Assembly: GCA_003574785.1 (NCBI GenBank)
Contig: QORU01000009.1
Location: 277,491 to 341,490, forward strand
Length of the DNA stretch: 64,000 bases
Direction of reading: 5' to 3'
Source of the DNA: Taklimakanibacter deserti
Lineage (GTDB): Bacteria; Pseudomonadota; Alphaproteobacteria; Rhizobiales; Aestuariivirgaceae
In this document: positions 8,461 to 16,820 of the stretch, in pieces
Numbering within the stretch: the first letter of the stretch is position 1
How the letters are laid out: each line of letters begins with the position of its first letter
The notes under the pieces: model-generated
Told to the model about the DNA's origin: nothing
What the model saw: the letters and a program-made list of their open reading frames with translations, nothing else
Database searches by the model: none
Made by a program: the position numbers and the translations under genes

Positions 8461-9369
8461 ATGGACAACTACCTTCTCTTGGCGGTTTGCTTCCTTCTTG
8501 GAATGGCGCTCCGCCGCTCCGGACGTTTGCCCGACAATGCCGCTGCCGCGCTGAACGGCTTCATCCTCAATATCTCGCTGCCGGCGCTGACACTCAGCTA
8601 CGTGCACGCCCTCGATCTCGACACCGGCCTGATCCTTCCGGCGCTGATGGCCTGGATCCTGTTCGGCATCGGCTGCGCCTTCTTCTGGGCGGCGGGGCGG
8701 GTCCTCGGCCTCTCGCGGGCCACCACCGGCGGGCTCATGCTGACGGGCGGGCTCGCCAACACCGCCTTCATCGGCTTGCCGATGATCGAGACCTTCTACG
8801 GCGCTGAGTTTCTCGGCTTCGGCATCCTGATCGATCAGGTCGGGTCCTATTTCGTGCTCTCGACGCTCGGCATCCTCGTCGCCTCGATCTACTCGTCCGG
8901 CCAGGCCATCGATGCGAAGGCGGTGGCCCGCAAGATCGCTCTCTTCGCGCCGTTCCAGGCCTTCTTGCTGGCGCTCATCCTGATGCCGGTCGAGTATCCG
9001 ACCTGGCTCGGCGATCTTTTGAGGCGCCTCGGCACGACGACGGTCCCGCTCGCCCTCGTTTCGGTCGGCTACCAGATCCGGCTCAGCCAGGTGCGGGGCA
9101 AGGCGGTGCCGCTCAGCCTCGGCCTCGCCTTCAAGCTCGTGCTCGGCCCGGCGCTGATTCTTCTCCTCTTCGCAGGCCTTTTCGGCGCCGAGGGACAGGT
9201 CATGCGGGTGACCGTGTTCGAATCCGCGATGGCACCGATGATCGGGGCAAGTATCGTGGCCATGGATCATGAGCTCGACCCGCCGCTGCTCACGCTGATG
9301 GTCGGCGTCGGAATCCCGCTCTCATTCCTGACGCTCCCGGCCTGGTGGTGGCTGCTGGGTTTCGTCTGA
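8461..9369 (+). CDS. AEC (auxin efflux carrier) family transporter
   Basis: A 302-residue integral membrane protein with about ten hydrophobic segments, beginning MDNYLLLAVCFLLGMALRRS, and ending LPAWWWLLGFV. The two halves each show a helix-rich pattern with NTAFIGLPMIE and ESAMAPMIGASIVA, which match the conserved broken-helix segments of the AEC/YfdV (PF03547) family. Known members export or exchange organic acids such as malate and malonate. I chose the ATG at 8461 (preceded by GGCGGGGG) because an upstream in-frame extension overlaps the divergent cNMP gene and is not membrane-like. No pathway genes adjoin it, so the substrate is unknown. Confidence 0.9.
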   Translation: MDNYLLLAVCFLLGMALRRSGRLPDNAAAALNGFILNISLPALTLSYVHALDLDTGLILPALMAWILFGIGCAFFWAAGRVLGLSRATTGGLMLTGGLANTAFIGLPMIETFYGAEFLGFGILIDQVGSYFVLSTLGILVASIYSSGQAIDAKAVARKIALFAPFQAFLLALILMPVEYPTWLGDLLRRLGTTTVPLALVSVGYQIRLSQVRGKAVPLSLGLAFKLVLGPALILLLFAGLFGAEGQVMRVTVFESAMAPMIGASIVAMDHELDPPLLTLMVGVGIPLSFLTLPAWWWLLGFV

Positions 9370-9410
9370 AGCGCGATGGCTTTGAGCCGCCATCGCGCAT
9401 CGCAAGAGCT

Positions 9411-9764
9411 CTATTCGTCGAGAACTGGCGCGAAACCGCCGAAGATCATGCGCTTGCCGTCGAAAGGCATATGCTCTCCCATCGCCTTCATGCGTGGATC
9501 TTCCATCATCCGCTTGTTGGCAGCGTCGCGAATTTCTTTGGAAGGATATTCGATCCAACTGAACACGACGGTCTCGTCGTCGTTGGCCTTGACCGCGCCC
9601 TTGAAGTCGGTGACCTTGCCGTCAGGCACGTCATCGCCCCAACACTCGACCACCCGCTTTGCGCCGAACTCCTTGAAAATCGGGGCCATCCTTGCGGCCT
9701 GGGCGATGAATTCCTTCTTCTTGCTTGCGGGTACGGGGATCAGAAAACCATCGACGTAATTCAT
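9411..9764 (-). CDS. DUF1428 family protein
   Basis: A 117-residue cytosolic protein that matches the DUF1428 (YbaA-like) family: begins [16 protein letters not shown], has [16 protein letters not shown] in the middle and ends with the family-typical pattern DPRMKA...[13 protein letters not shown]. The fold is a ferredoxin-like alpha/beta barrel dimer. A good ribosome binding site (AGGAGA) lies 7 bases before the ATG. The function of the family is not known. It is convergent with the AEC transporter gene and followed on the same strand by nothing obviously related. Confidence 0.9.
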   Translation of the reverse strand: MNYVDGFLIPVPASKKKEFIAQAARMAPIFKEFGAKRVVECWGDDVPDGKVTDFKGAVKANDDETVVFSWIEYPSKEIRDAANKRMMEDPRMKAMGEHMPFDGKRMIFGGFAPVLDE

Positions 9765-9856
9765 GGCTTATTCTCCTGAGCTGAGAGGGGCTGGTGGACG
9801 ATATCGATGATAACGCCAGCGTCAGGGGCCGGGTTCCGAACAGCTCTGTAAAACTC

Positions 9857-10300
9857 TCACTGAAGCAAATGCTTCAGGAGCCCAGCAGGGAACAACTCGG
9901 CCTCGCCACGTTCAAAATTCGCGAGTGCAACCCACCGCACCTCGTTGCGAACGCCGCCATCGTCGAAGGAAAACTCCTCGCGGCCGCCATGGGTATCGTC
10001 AGCCAATTTCGCTTCAAATACAAAAACGATTTCATGCCCGGGCGCACCGTTATGCGAATAGAGATTTTCCATGACCGTCAGCAATGTCGGTTCGGCAATG
10101 GACAAGCCAACCTCCTCGGCGAGTTCACGCCTGAGCGCATCTGAGGCGCGTTCACCGAATTCGATCGAGCCACCGAGCGGCCGCCATCCCTTGATGGCGC
10201 CGTCGTCATCGCGCACGGCCATCAGAAGCAGTTCCTCGTGCCGGCGGATGAGACCGACGGCAATGGGTCGAACGAAGGAGGGTGGGCGCCAAACAGACAT
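9857..10300 (-). CDS. Nudix hydrolase
   Basis: A 147-residue protein with a complete Nudix box spanning about residues 42-64: GGSIEFGERASDAL followed by RRELAEEVGL, matching G-x5-E-x7-R-E-U-x-E-E-x-G-U. The helix-bound glutamates would hold the metal that activates water to cleave nucleoside diphosphate-x compounds. Beta strands flank the box (AVGLIRRHEELLLMAV and HEIVFVFEAKL). Cytosolic, single domain, typical length. Neighbours give no hint of its substrate; a sanitising or cofactor-turnover role is usual for the family. Confidence 0.93.
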   Translation of the reverse strand: MSVWRPPSFVRPIAVGLIRRHEELLLMAVRDDDGAIKGWRPLGGSIEFGERASDALRRELAEEVGLSIAEPTLLTVMENLYSHNGAPGHEIVFVFEAKLADDTHGGREEFSFDDGGVRNEVRWVALANFERGEAELFPAGLLKHLLQ

Positions 10301-10426
10301 GGGCGGGAACCTGGTTTAATTCATCAGCAAGATACGACTTTACAATTCCCAACCAATGCAGGCGAGCTTCGCAATGTCCGAGTCGGATCATTCGCATCCG
10401 TCGTGCGACATCCACATGGAGTGAAC

Positions 10427-10455
10427 TTCCCGCCAAGAGCATTTTGTGATATAAT
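10427..10455 (+). promoter_or_regulatory. Predicted sigma-70-type promoter of the PAP2-like gene
   Basis: A perfect -10 box TATAAT (10450-10455) with a weak -35 candidate TTCCCG (10427-10432) 17 bases upstream. Transcription would start near 10462, leaving a leader of about 75 bases before the PAP2-like start at 10538. Confidence 0.45.
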
Positions 10456-10474
10456 CTGATGATATACGCGCATT

Positions 10475-10508
10475 GCGGGACAGCCAGCATACGGCTGGTG
10501 CATCCCGC
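10475..10508 (+). promoter_or_regulatory. Stem-loop in the 5' leader of the PAP2-like gene
   Basis: The leader can fold into GCGGGA ... TCCCGC (10475-10480 with 10503-10508) enclosing a second stem CAGCC ... GGCTG (10481-10485 with 10493-10497). It ends 29 bases before the start codon and is not followed by a T run, so it looks like a leader structure (stability or translation control) rather than a terminator. It matches no riboswitch class I recognise. Confidence 0.4.
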
Positions 10509-10537
10509 CACGGGGGCACCAACCAGGGGAGGCCCAG

Positions 10538-11905
10538 ATGCTGCGTCTGCTCATAAGCAAAATGCTTCTGCTTGTGGTTTTCTCCGCAAGCTACGCCTTT
10601 GCCCAATCCGAACAGATAGAACCGAATGCCGGATCATGGCGGACATGGATCATCTCTTCGGCCAAGGACCTTCGCGTGCCGCCACCGCCGGATGCTTCGG
10701 CGACAGCCAAGGAGATCACGGAACTCCAGAAAATGATGGCCGGGAAGGACCCCAAGGCACTGGAGAAGATCAGATATTGGGACGCGGGTTCCCCTGCCTA
10801 TCGCTGGATGGGCATCGTCAACGGCCGCTTCAACGCCGGTGACAAGGAAACGCCATTTCCCAATCGCATCAATGCCTACCTGGCCATCGCCATCTACGAT
10901 GCGACCATCGCCGCGTGGGAATCCAAGTACTTCTACAATCGGCCGCGCCCCATCGCGGTGGATCCGGCGCTGCGCCCGGCGCTGCCCACGCCCATGAGCC
11001 CTTCCTATCCTTCCGAATATGCCGCGACAGCCGAAGCCGCGGCACTGGTGCTAACCTATTTCTTTCCCAAGGAGGCTGCCCAGTTCGAAAAGATGGCGGC
11101 CGAAGCGGCGCAGTCGCGCCTGGAGGCAGGTGTCGAGTTTCCGAGCGACTCTATCGCCGGCCGCGACCTCGGCCGGCGCGTGGCGGAGCGGGTGATCGCG
11201 CGCGCCAAGGCAGATGGATCCGATGCCATGTGGAGCGGCACCGTCCCGACCGGGCCATGCAAATGGACGGGAACCAAGCCGGGCAATGTGACCATGCCAA
11301 ACTACAAACCGATCCTGCTCAAGGCAGCGAATGAATTCAGGCCCCCGGCTCCTCCCGATTGCAAGTCGGAAGCGGTCAAGGCCGAAGTGAGCGCGGTTCT
11401 CAAGCATGAGCGGACATTCGTGACCGATTGGAAGGCCTTCTACTGGCAGAGCCCGTCGGGGCTGATAACGGGCTTTTATGACTATGCCAACACATGGATG
11501 TTCGAAGACAAGACCGACCAGAACCCGCCCCGCGCGGCGCGCGTCTATGCCCTTCTTGGCGCGGCTTTTTACGACGCCTTTATCGCGAGCAATGATGGCA
11601 AATACGCCTACTGGTACTTGCGGCCGCATCAGCTCGATCCTGAAATAAAGCCCCTGTTCACGGTGCCCAATCATCCAAGCTATCCATCGAACCATTCCAC
11701 CCTCTCGACGGCGAGATGCGAAGTCCTGGCCTATCTGTTTCCCGCTCGTGCCGAGTTCATCCGCAAGCTCGGCAAAGAAGCGGGTGACTCCCGGATCTGG
11801 GCCGGCATCCACTACCAGATGGACAACCAGGCCGGCGTCGAGCTGGGAAAGAAGGTTGCCGGCAAGTATGTGGAATGGGCCAAGAGCGACGGCAGTCGAG
11901 AGTAA
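10538..11905 (+). CDS. Secreted PAP2/vanadium-haloperoxidase-like protein with internal duplication
   Basis: A 455-residue protein with a signal peptide (hydrophobic stretch about 4-22, cut after AFA). It contains two related PAP2-superfamily units. Unit 1 (about 110-229) has KYFYNRPRP, PSYPSEYAATAEA and SRLEAGVEFPSD. Unit 2 (about 335-453) has KYAYWYLRPHQLDP, HPSYPSNHSTLSTA and SRIWAGIHYQMDN. Both end in similar helices finishing AKADGSD and AKSDGSR. The acid-phosphatase/haloperoxidase motifs (K-x6-RP, PSxH, SR-x5-H-x3-D) are well kept in unit 2, while unit 1 has lost both catalytic histidines (SEY for SNH, GVEF for GIHY). Only unit 2 should bind phosphate or vanadate. The protein is periplasmic, with phosphatase or haloperoxidase activity; which one is open. 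A good AGGGGAGG site precedes the ATG. Confidence 0.85.
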   Translation: MLRLLISKMLLLVVFSASYAFAQSEQIEPNAGSWRTWIISSAKDLRVPPPPDASATAKEITELQKMMAGKDPKALEKIRYWDAGSPAYRWMGIVNGRFNAGDKETPFPNRINAYLAIAIYDATIAAWESKYFYNRPRPIAVDPALRPALPTPMSPSYPSEYAATAEAAALVLTYFFPKEAAQFEKMAAEAAQSRLEAGVEFPSDSIAGRDLGRRVAERVIARAKADGSDAMWSGTVPTGPCKWTGTKPGNVTMPNYKPILLKAANEFRPPAPPDCKSEAVKAEVSAVLKHERTFVTDWKAFYWQSPSGLITGFYDYANTWMFEDKTDQNPPRAARVYALLGAAFYDAFIASNDGKYAYWYLRPHQLDPEIKPLFTVPNHPSYPSNHSTLSTARCEVLAYLFPARAEFIRKLGKEAGDSRIWAGIHYQMDNQAGVELGKKVAGKYVEWAKSDGSRE

Positions 11906-11953
11906 ATCGCATCGCCTAATCTGTTGGCCTGGGCAAGGCGCGACGGGCGCTGA

Positions 11954-12118
11954 TTACTGCTTCTTCAAAGTGTAGCAGGCGACGACCTTGCTCTTGCGAA
12001 CGAGGTGGTAATAGCAAAGGTCGATGGTGCTCGCGTCGCGGACCGTGAAGGCGTAGTGGCCATCATCGTCGATGAAGATGCCTTCCGTGAAATTCGGGGG
12101 CCTTAAAGCGCCGATCAA
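11954..12118 (-). CDS. Small hypothetical protein (about 54 residues, TTG start)
   Basis: A short open frame on the minus strand between the PAP2-like gene and the SDR gene. Its composition looks protein-like: the middle reads FTEGIFIDDDGHYAFTVRDA and then DLCYYHLVRKSKVVACYTL before a TAA stop. The only start candidate is TTG at 12118, with GGAG just upstream; an in-frame TAA closes the frame about 60 bases further up. It may be a genuine small protein or the C-terminal remnant of a longer gene. I do not recognise the family. Confidence 0.35.
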   Translation of the reverse strand: MIGALRPPNFTEGIFIDDDGHYAFTVRDASTIDLCYYHLVRKSKVVACYTLKKQ

Positions 12119-12215
12119 TGTCTCCGTTCTTTTTCCGGCGCGTTTCCCCCAATTTGCTGCGGGCGAAGCTTAGGGCAAATCCCGCCAAGGTTGAAGGCTT
12201 GACGGTAAGGATTTG

Positions 12216-12938
12216 TCAGACCTGCTGCATGCCACCATCGACATAGAGCTCGGCGCCCGCGATAAAACTCGCCTCGTCGCTGAGCAGAAACAGCACCGCG
12301 GCCGCGATTTCCTCCGGACGCCCCATCCGGGATGCGCCCGACGAGCGCCGCGCGCACCTCATCGGACGTTGCGGCGAGATCGCCGTGTCGGTGGGCCCCG
12401 GGCTCACGACGTTGACGCGAATGCCGCGGGGTCCGAGTTCCGCAGCCCAGGTGTGCGCATAGGAACGCAAAGCCGCCTTGCTTGCGGAATAGGTGCCGTA
12501 GGACGGCACGCCCGCCGTATCCGCGGCCGAGCCGACGAGCACGACGGCGCTGCCGCTCCCCATGATGCCGATTGCCGCCTGGAGGGTGAGGACGGAACTG
12601 CGGACATTGACCAGGAAATGGCTTTCGAAATGTTCGGGCGTCTCCTCGGCGAGGAGCGCCGGTTCCGAAATCCCGGCGTTCAGGACCAGCCCATCGATGC
12701 GCCCATGCTCGTCCCGGACCGCAGCGATAGCCTTCGCCATGTCGTGCGGCACTGAGGCATCCGCGACAACGCTACGCGCCCCTTGGCCGATCTTCTCCGC
12801 GGCGCTCTCGACCTCTTGCGAGCCGCGCCCGGTGAGAAACACCGCCGCACCCTCGACCGCCAGGCGCTGCGCAATGGCATAGCCGATGCCCCTGGCACCA
12901 CCCGCCACCAACGCGACCTTCTTCGTCATTCTGGCCAT
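12216..12938 (-). CDS. SDR-family oxidoreductase with a compensated frameshift segment
   Basis: A 240-residue classical short-chain dehydrogenase: TGxxxGxG-type start GGARGIGYAIAQRL (about 12-25), NAG in VLNAGISEP (about 87), catalytic Ser in VVLVGSAAD, YxxxK in YSASKAALRSYA (about 149-154) and a C-terminal SFIAGAELYVDGGMQQV. Cytosolic NAD(P)-dependent alcohol/ketone oxidoreductase. Residues about 189-204 read as unrelated, Arg-rich sequence, whereas the neighbouring frame over 12327-12374 reads the expected DEVRAALVGRIP. One base appears lost near 12372-12375 and one gained near 12326-12331, restoring the frame. Active-site residues are untouched, so the enzyme may still work. It overlaps the amidohydrolase gene by 13 bases and is the last gene of the LacI-linked operon. 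Confidence 0.85.
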   Translation of the reverse strand: MARMTKKVALVAGGARGIGYAIAQRLAVEGAAVFLTGRGSQEVESAAEKIGQGARSVVADASVPHDMAKAIAAVRDEHGRIDGLVLNAGISEPALLAEETPEHFESHFLVNVRSSVLTLQAAIGIMGSGSAVVLVGSAADTAGVPSYGTYSASKAALRSYAHTWAAELGPRGIRVNVVSPGPTDTAISPQRPMRCARRSSGASRMGRPEEIAAAVLFLLSDEASFIAGAELYVDGGMQQV

Positions 12939-13951
12939 CGCGCTGTCCTTTCCGCCGATGATACGGTGCTTCCTTGCGGGATTCGGAACCAGGCCGCAGC
13001 CGTGCCGCGGAACATCATGTCTTTCTCGTTGTCGAAAAAGCCCGAGACGATACGCTCATAGATGTCGTAGAGGCGGTCGAATCCATGGGACAGACCGGTG
13101 ATGGGGAGATGGCTGCCGAACATCGAGCGCGCCGGGCCGAAGGCTTCGATCACGGCCAGGATCCAGGGCCCGACATCGGCCGCGCGCCAGTCGAGACCGA
13201 AAATACACTCGATAGCGGAGACGCTGGCACAGGTGTTGTCACAGCGGCCGAGCGCCAGCATGTCCGAGCGCCAGCGCGAGAAGCCATCGGCGCTGCGATC
13301 GGTCGGCCAGCCCATCACGGCTATGGTAAAGCCGATCTCAGGGTTGGCGCGGACCACGGCAAGCACGTCCGCTAATTGCGGCGCGAACACCTCGAGCCCG
13401 CAGCGCAGATCGAACCCCTTGAGTGTGCCAAGCCCTTTGAGCCAGTTGGGGTCGCTCATGAAGTCCGGGCGCTGCGCCATCCGGCGCAGCGGATCCTCAT
13501 TGTCCCAGCCCAGATGCTGGCGCACCGCGGAGAGGCCGGGTACATCGCGATAGGCTTCGAGCCGCCGCCCTAAGCCCGGATCTGCAAAGTCCACCAGCCC
13601 GACGAGCGCCATGGGCAAGGCGGCGGAAGCGACCAGCCGCTGCGCCCATGCGATCTCGGCGAGCGTGTCGTCGGCGATGAATTCGTGCCAGACGAGACCT
13701 TTGACGGCGCGCGACTGCGTGGCCCGCAGATAGTCGTCGAGGCCATGGCTGCGGGGCAGGGCGCTATAGTCCCCGATGAGCGCTTCGAATGTCGGGTTCC
13801 GCTGCTCGAAGATGCCGTAGCGAACCGCGCGGCTGTCATAGAGATGCGCATGGGCATCGACGATCGCTCGCCGGGTCGACCGGATGCCTTGCGGCATGGG
13901 TGCCGCCTCGGGCTCGATCGGCCTTGTCGACTCGTGCTTGTTGTCCGTCAT
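12926..13951 (-). CDS. Amidohydrolase family protein (Amidohydro_2)
   Basis: A 341-residue TIM-barrel metal-dependent hydrolase of the Amidohydrolase_2 family, which includes 2-pyrone-4,6-dicarboxylate lactonase and fluoromandelate/other lactone hydrolases. The N-terminal metal site is IVDAHAHLYD (HxH at about 34-36); further features are GLSAVRQHLGWD (about 145) and MFGSHLPI (about 286), where the family usually places its late active-site residues. It probably hydrolyses a lactone or cyclic ester inside the cell. In the operon it sits between a decayed 3-hydroxyacyl-CoA dehydrogenase and the SDR gene, consistent with catabolism of a cyclic or hydroxy acid imported by the TRAP system. Substrate unknown. 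Confidence 0.82.
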   Translation of the reverse strand: MTDNKHESTRPIEPEAAPMPQGIRSTRRAIVDAHAHLYDSRAVRYGIFEQRNPTFEALIGDYSALPRSHGLDDYLRATQSRAVKGLVWHEFIADDTLAEIAWAQRLVASAALPMALVGLVDFADPGLGRRLEAYRDVPGLSAVRQHLGWDNEDPLRRMAQRPDFMSDPNWLKGLGTLKGFDLRCGLEVFAPQLADVLAVVRANPEIGFTIAVMGWPTDRSADGFSRWRSDMLALGRCDNTCASVSAIECIFGLDWRAADVGPWILAVIEAFGPARSMFGSHLPITGLSHGFDRLYDIYERIVSGFFDNEKDMMFRGTAAAWFRIPQGSTVSSAERTARWPE

Positions 13952-14063
13952 GCCAGGCGCCCGTCACGGCGCATGATCCAATCAGGCCGGATGGGAATTG
14001 TCCAGATATGGCCTGTGGCGCTTGGCCGTGTTGCGCTGTGTGATGCCAAGCCGCCGTCTTGAC

Positions 14064-14389
14064 AAGTCGATGCAAGGAAGCGCGCTTCAGTGCAAGCTCT
14101 TCGGGAGCGCTTTCCTGAACCGTAATCCGCCTGCACCAGAGCGGGGGCGAGATCGGCCTCGCCCCCGCGTGCAGGCCAGCATCCGCTCGCGCGCCTCTGC
14201 GCTGAGGAAGCCGGCCGCGACATCGGCCGCGAGATCCTGTGCCAGCCATCCCAGCGTCTGGTCGATCTGCGCCCGCTTCGGATGATGGGCCGTGACGGGC
14301 ACGCCGTGCCGAGCGAAGACGCGGATCCAGCCGCGACCGATGATACCGGCGCCGACCAGGGTGACGCGCGCATGCAGGCTTGTCGTCAT
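14064..14389 (-). pseudogene. 3-hydroxyacyl-CoA dehydrogenase N-terminal remnant, frameshifted
   Basis: The first frame encodes a good NAD-binding start, VTLVGAGIIGRGWIRVFARH, and continues to EARERMLACTR. The homology then passes to a second frame (ADLAPALVQADY) and to a third (VQESAPEELALKR and LHRL, ending near 14064). This is the continuous N-terminal domain of a 3-hydroxyacyl-CoA/L-carnitine dehydrogenase-type protein broken by two frameshifts, with everything after about residue 110 missing (a complete protein would be about 300 residues). The intact frame alone gives a useless 100-residue product ending at 14087. The gene lies in the operon between the aminotransferase and the amidohydrolase, so one step of the pathway may have been lost or replaced. 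Confidence 0.8.
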
Positions 14390-14402
14390 GGTGTCCTCTC
14401 CC

Positions 14403-15713
14403 TCATCGGACCTTCACCCATTCCGCCAGTGCCGCCCGCATGGCGGCGATGGTCGTGTCGACGATCGCCTCGTCATGTTCTGTCGAGAGGAACCAGGCGC
14501 CGCGCTCCAAGGCCCGCACCCCGTGCTTCAGCAGCAGGGTCGTCAGGCGAACATAGCCGGGGCGATCGACCCGCAACATGTCGCGATAATTCACCGGCGC
14601 TTCGCTGAGACCGAAGCAGACATGGAAGACCTGCGGGAAGCCGGTCACGGTGGCGGTGACGCCGGCATCCGCGAAGGCCTTGGCCAAACCCTGCATCAGA
14701 CGACCGCCGCGCTCCTCCATCAGGTCATAGACCCCCGGCGTGATAAGCCGCTTCAGCGTCGCCACAGTCGCCGCCATGTTGACGGCCTGGGCATTGTAGG
14801 TGCCCCCGTGAATGATGTTCCCGCCGGCCAGCTGATCCATGATGTCGGCGCGGCCGGCCACGGCGGCGACCGCAAAGCCGTTGGCGATCGCCTTCGCGAA
14901 GACAGCAAGGTCGGGCGTCACACCGAGCCGCTTCTGAGCGCCGCCCGGACCGACACGAAAGCCGGTGATCACTTCGTCGAAGATCAGGATCGTGCCGTTC
15001 GTCGTGCAAGCCTCGCGCACCACTTCGAGATAGCCTGGCTGCGGCATGATGGCGCCGCTGTTGCACATGGCGGCTTCCATGATGACGGCGGCGACATCGC
15101 CGCGCGCCAGCCGGTCGATCACCTGCTGCGGGCGGTTCCAGGACAGAACCTCGATGTTGCGGCCCGCCCACGCGTCCTGGCCGGCGCTGCCGGCAACGGG
15201 CGTCGGTTCCGATTCCGGACCCATCGCATTGCCGGTGGGTGCGGCGCTCCACAGCACCGAGTCCATCCAGCCGTGATAGTGACCCTCGAACTTGACGATC
15301 ACGTCGCGCCCCGTCACGGCCCGCGACAGGCGCAGAGCCAGCTGATCGGCCTCGGTTCCCGAGGCGCAGAACCGGACCCGCTCCGCGCAGGGTACCATCT
15401 CGCAGACCAGCTTGGCGGCAGCGAACTCGAGCTCACTCTGCCCGCCATACAAGACGCCGCGATCGAGCTGCGCCTTGGCGGCGGCGATGACATCGGCCGG
15501 CGTGTGGCCGAGGATCATCGGCCCCAAAGCGAGATAGTAGTCGATCAGGCGGTTACCATCGATATCGTGCAGATAGACGCCGTCGGCCCGTTCAAAGACC
15601 AGCGGCGTCGGCGATACGCCATAGCGGAAGTGGCTACTGACGCCGCCCGGCATATAGCGTTTCGCTGCAGCGACACGTTCCCGCGAACGATCAAACACGG
15701 CCGGCGACATCAT
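14403..15713 (-). CDS. Class III aminotransferase (glutamate-1-semialdehyde aminomutase-like)
   Basis: A 436-residue PLP enzyme of fold type I, class III. Motifs: PGGVSSHFRYG near the N-terminus, FCASGTEADQLALRL (PLP phosphate loop, about 116-130), FEGHYHGWMDSVLW (about 142-155), ILIFDEVITGFRVGPGG (Asp that contacts the PLP nitrogen, about 241-257) and the Schiff-base lysine in LAVFAKAIANGF (about 275). It resembles GSAM and the aspartate-aminotransferase-family proteins found in catabolic operons, which move an amino group or racemise beta/gamma amino acids. It overlaps the D-2-hydroxyacid dehydrogenase stop by 4 bases. In context it may interconvert an amino acid and a keto acid taken in by the TRAP transporter. 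No haem genes adjoin, so it is not hemL. Confidence 0.88.
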   Translation of the reverse strand: MMSPAVFDRSRERVAAAKRYMPGGVSSHFRYGVSPTPLVFERADGVYLHDIDGNRLIDYYLALGPMILGHTPADVIAAAKAQLDRGVLYGGQSELEFAAAKLVCEMVPCAERVRFCASGTEADQLALRLSRAVTGRDVIVKFEGHYHGWMDSVLWSAAPTGNAMGPESEPTPVAGSAGQDAWAGRNIEVLSWNRPQQVIDRLARGDVAAVIMEAAMCNSGAIMPQPGYLEVVREACTTNGTILIFDEVITGFRVGPGGAQKRLGVTPDLAVFAKAIANGFAVAAVAGRADIMDQLAGGNIIHGGTYNAQAVNMAATVATLKRLITPGVYDLMEERGGRLMQGLAKAFADAGVTATVTGFPQVFHVCFGLSEAPVNYRDMLRVDRPGYVRLTTLLLKHGVRALERGAWFLSTEHDEAIVDTTIAAMRAALAEWVKVR

Positions 15714-16792
15714 TGACTCCTTGCTGGCATCGAGACCTCGGCGGTATCACGCCGTCCGCGCCCGGTCACCGCCTTACTTCGGTCGATCATGTCCAGATTG
15801 ACGCAATCGCGCGAGCGGCCTTCGCGCAGATACTGGGCCGCCGTCGCCGCCGATTTACGCCTGAGGTCGATCAGGCTCGACGGACTGTAGAAGGCGGCAT
15901 GTGGGGTCAAGATGAGCTTGTTGCGGATCGGCGAGCCGGGCGCGCGCCAGCTCTTCATCAACGGATGGTTGGCCGGTAGCGGCTCGATCTCCAGCACGTC
16001 GAGGGCGGCGCCCGCGATCCGTCCGTCGTTGAGCGCCGGCGCCAGGGCGGCGAGGTCGATGACGGCGCCGCGCGCCGTGCTGACCAGTATCGCACCCGGC
16101 TTCATGGTTGCGAGTGCTGCGGTGGAAATCAGATGCCGCGTCTCTGCGGTCAGCGGCGTGTGGATCGAGATCACGTCGGATTGCGCCAGCAGATCCTGCA
16201 GCGTCGCTACGCGTTCGATGCCAAACGCAAGCTCGGTCCCCGTCGGCCGGTAGGGATCGAAGAAGATGACGCGCATGCCGAGCGCCTTGGCACGGAGAGC
16301 GGTTGCCGTGCCGATGCGACCAAGCCCGATGACTCCGAAGGTCAGGGTGGAGAGGCGCCGGATGGTCGGTACGGCATCGAAGCGCCAGCCCGCGACCGGA
16401 TCTTCGAGGATGGCCGCATTGTACATCGTGATGCCGCGCAGGAAGGCCAGGGTCAGGGCGATGGCATGGTCCGCCACGTCCATCGTCCCGTAATCCGGCG
16501 TGTTGCAGACGGCGATGCCGCGTTCGCCCGCCGCCTTCAGGTCGATGTTGTCGAAACCGACGCCGGCGCGCACCACCACCCGGCAGTTTGGCATGCGATC
16601 GAGCAGATCGGCCGTGACCGTGACTTCGTGATAGCACACCAGGCCGGCCGCCTTCTTCCAGAGCTCGTCGCCGATCTGCGAGAGATCGCGGGATAGCGAC
16701 GCGTGAATCTGAAACTGATCGCCATAGACGGCCGCCTCGACATCGGCAGGACCATCATATTGAACGTCGGGATGGAGAATGATCTCGGGCAT
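15710..16792 (-). CDS. D-2-hydroxyacid dehydrogenase (CtBP-like)
   Basis: A 360-residue NAD-dependent D-isomer-specific 2-hydroxyacid dehydrogenase. Features: VVVRAGVGFDNIDLKAA (about 71-87), NAD site FGVIGLGRIGTATALRAKALG (about 152-172), catalytic Arg in VSTARGAVIDLAAL (about 239), Glu in LDVLEIEPLPANHP (about 270) and His in LILTPHAAFYSPSS (about 300). The protein resembles C-terminal binding protein-like dehydrogenases. It reduces a 2-keto acid or oxidises a D-2-hydroxy acid in the cytosol. It follows the TRAP transporter genes and overlaps the aminotransferase start, so hydroxyacid, keto acid and amino acid interconversion is the likely theme of this operon. Confidence 0.92.
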   Translation of the reverse strand: MPEIILHPDVQYDGPADVEAAVYGDQFQIHASLSRDLSQIGDELWKKAAGLVCYHEVTVTADLLDRMPNCRVVVRAGVGFDNIDLKAAGERGIAVCNTPDYGTMDVADHAIALTLAFLRGITMYNAAILEDPVAGWRFDAVPTIRRLSTLTFGVIGLGRIGTATALRAKALGMRVIFFDPYRPTGTELAFGIERVATLQDLLAQSDVISIHTPLTAETRHLISTAALATMKPGAILVSTARGAVIDLAALAPALNDGRIAGAALDVLEIEPLPANHPLMKSWRAPGSPIRNKLILTPHAAFYSPSSLIDLRRKSAATAAQYLREGRSRDCVNLDMIDRSKAVTGRGRRDTAEVSMPARSQ

Positions 16793-16820
16793 CAGTGGCT
16801 CCGGTAGTCAGAGAAGGTAT

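Noticed and set aside
14292..15716. 474-codon open frame opposite the aminotransferase gene
   Set aside because: Low-complexity, Arg/His-rich antisense shadow of a well-conserved PLP enzyme.
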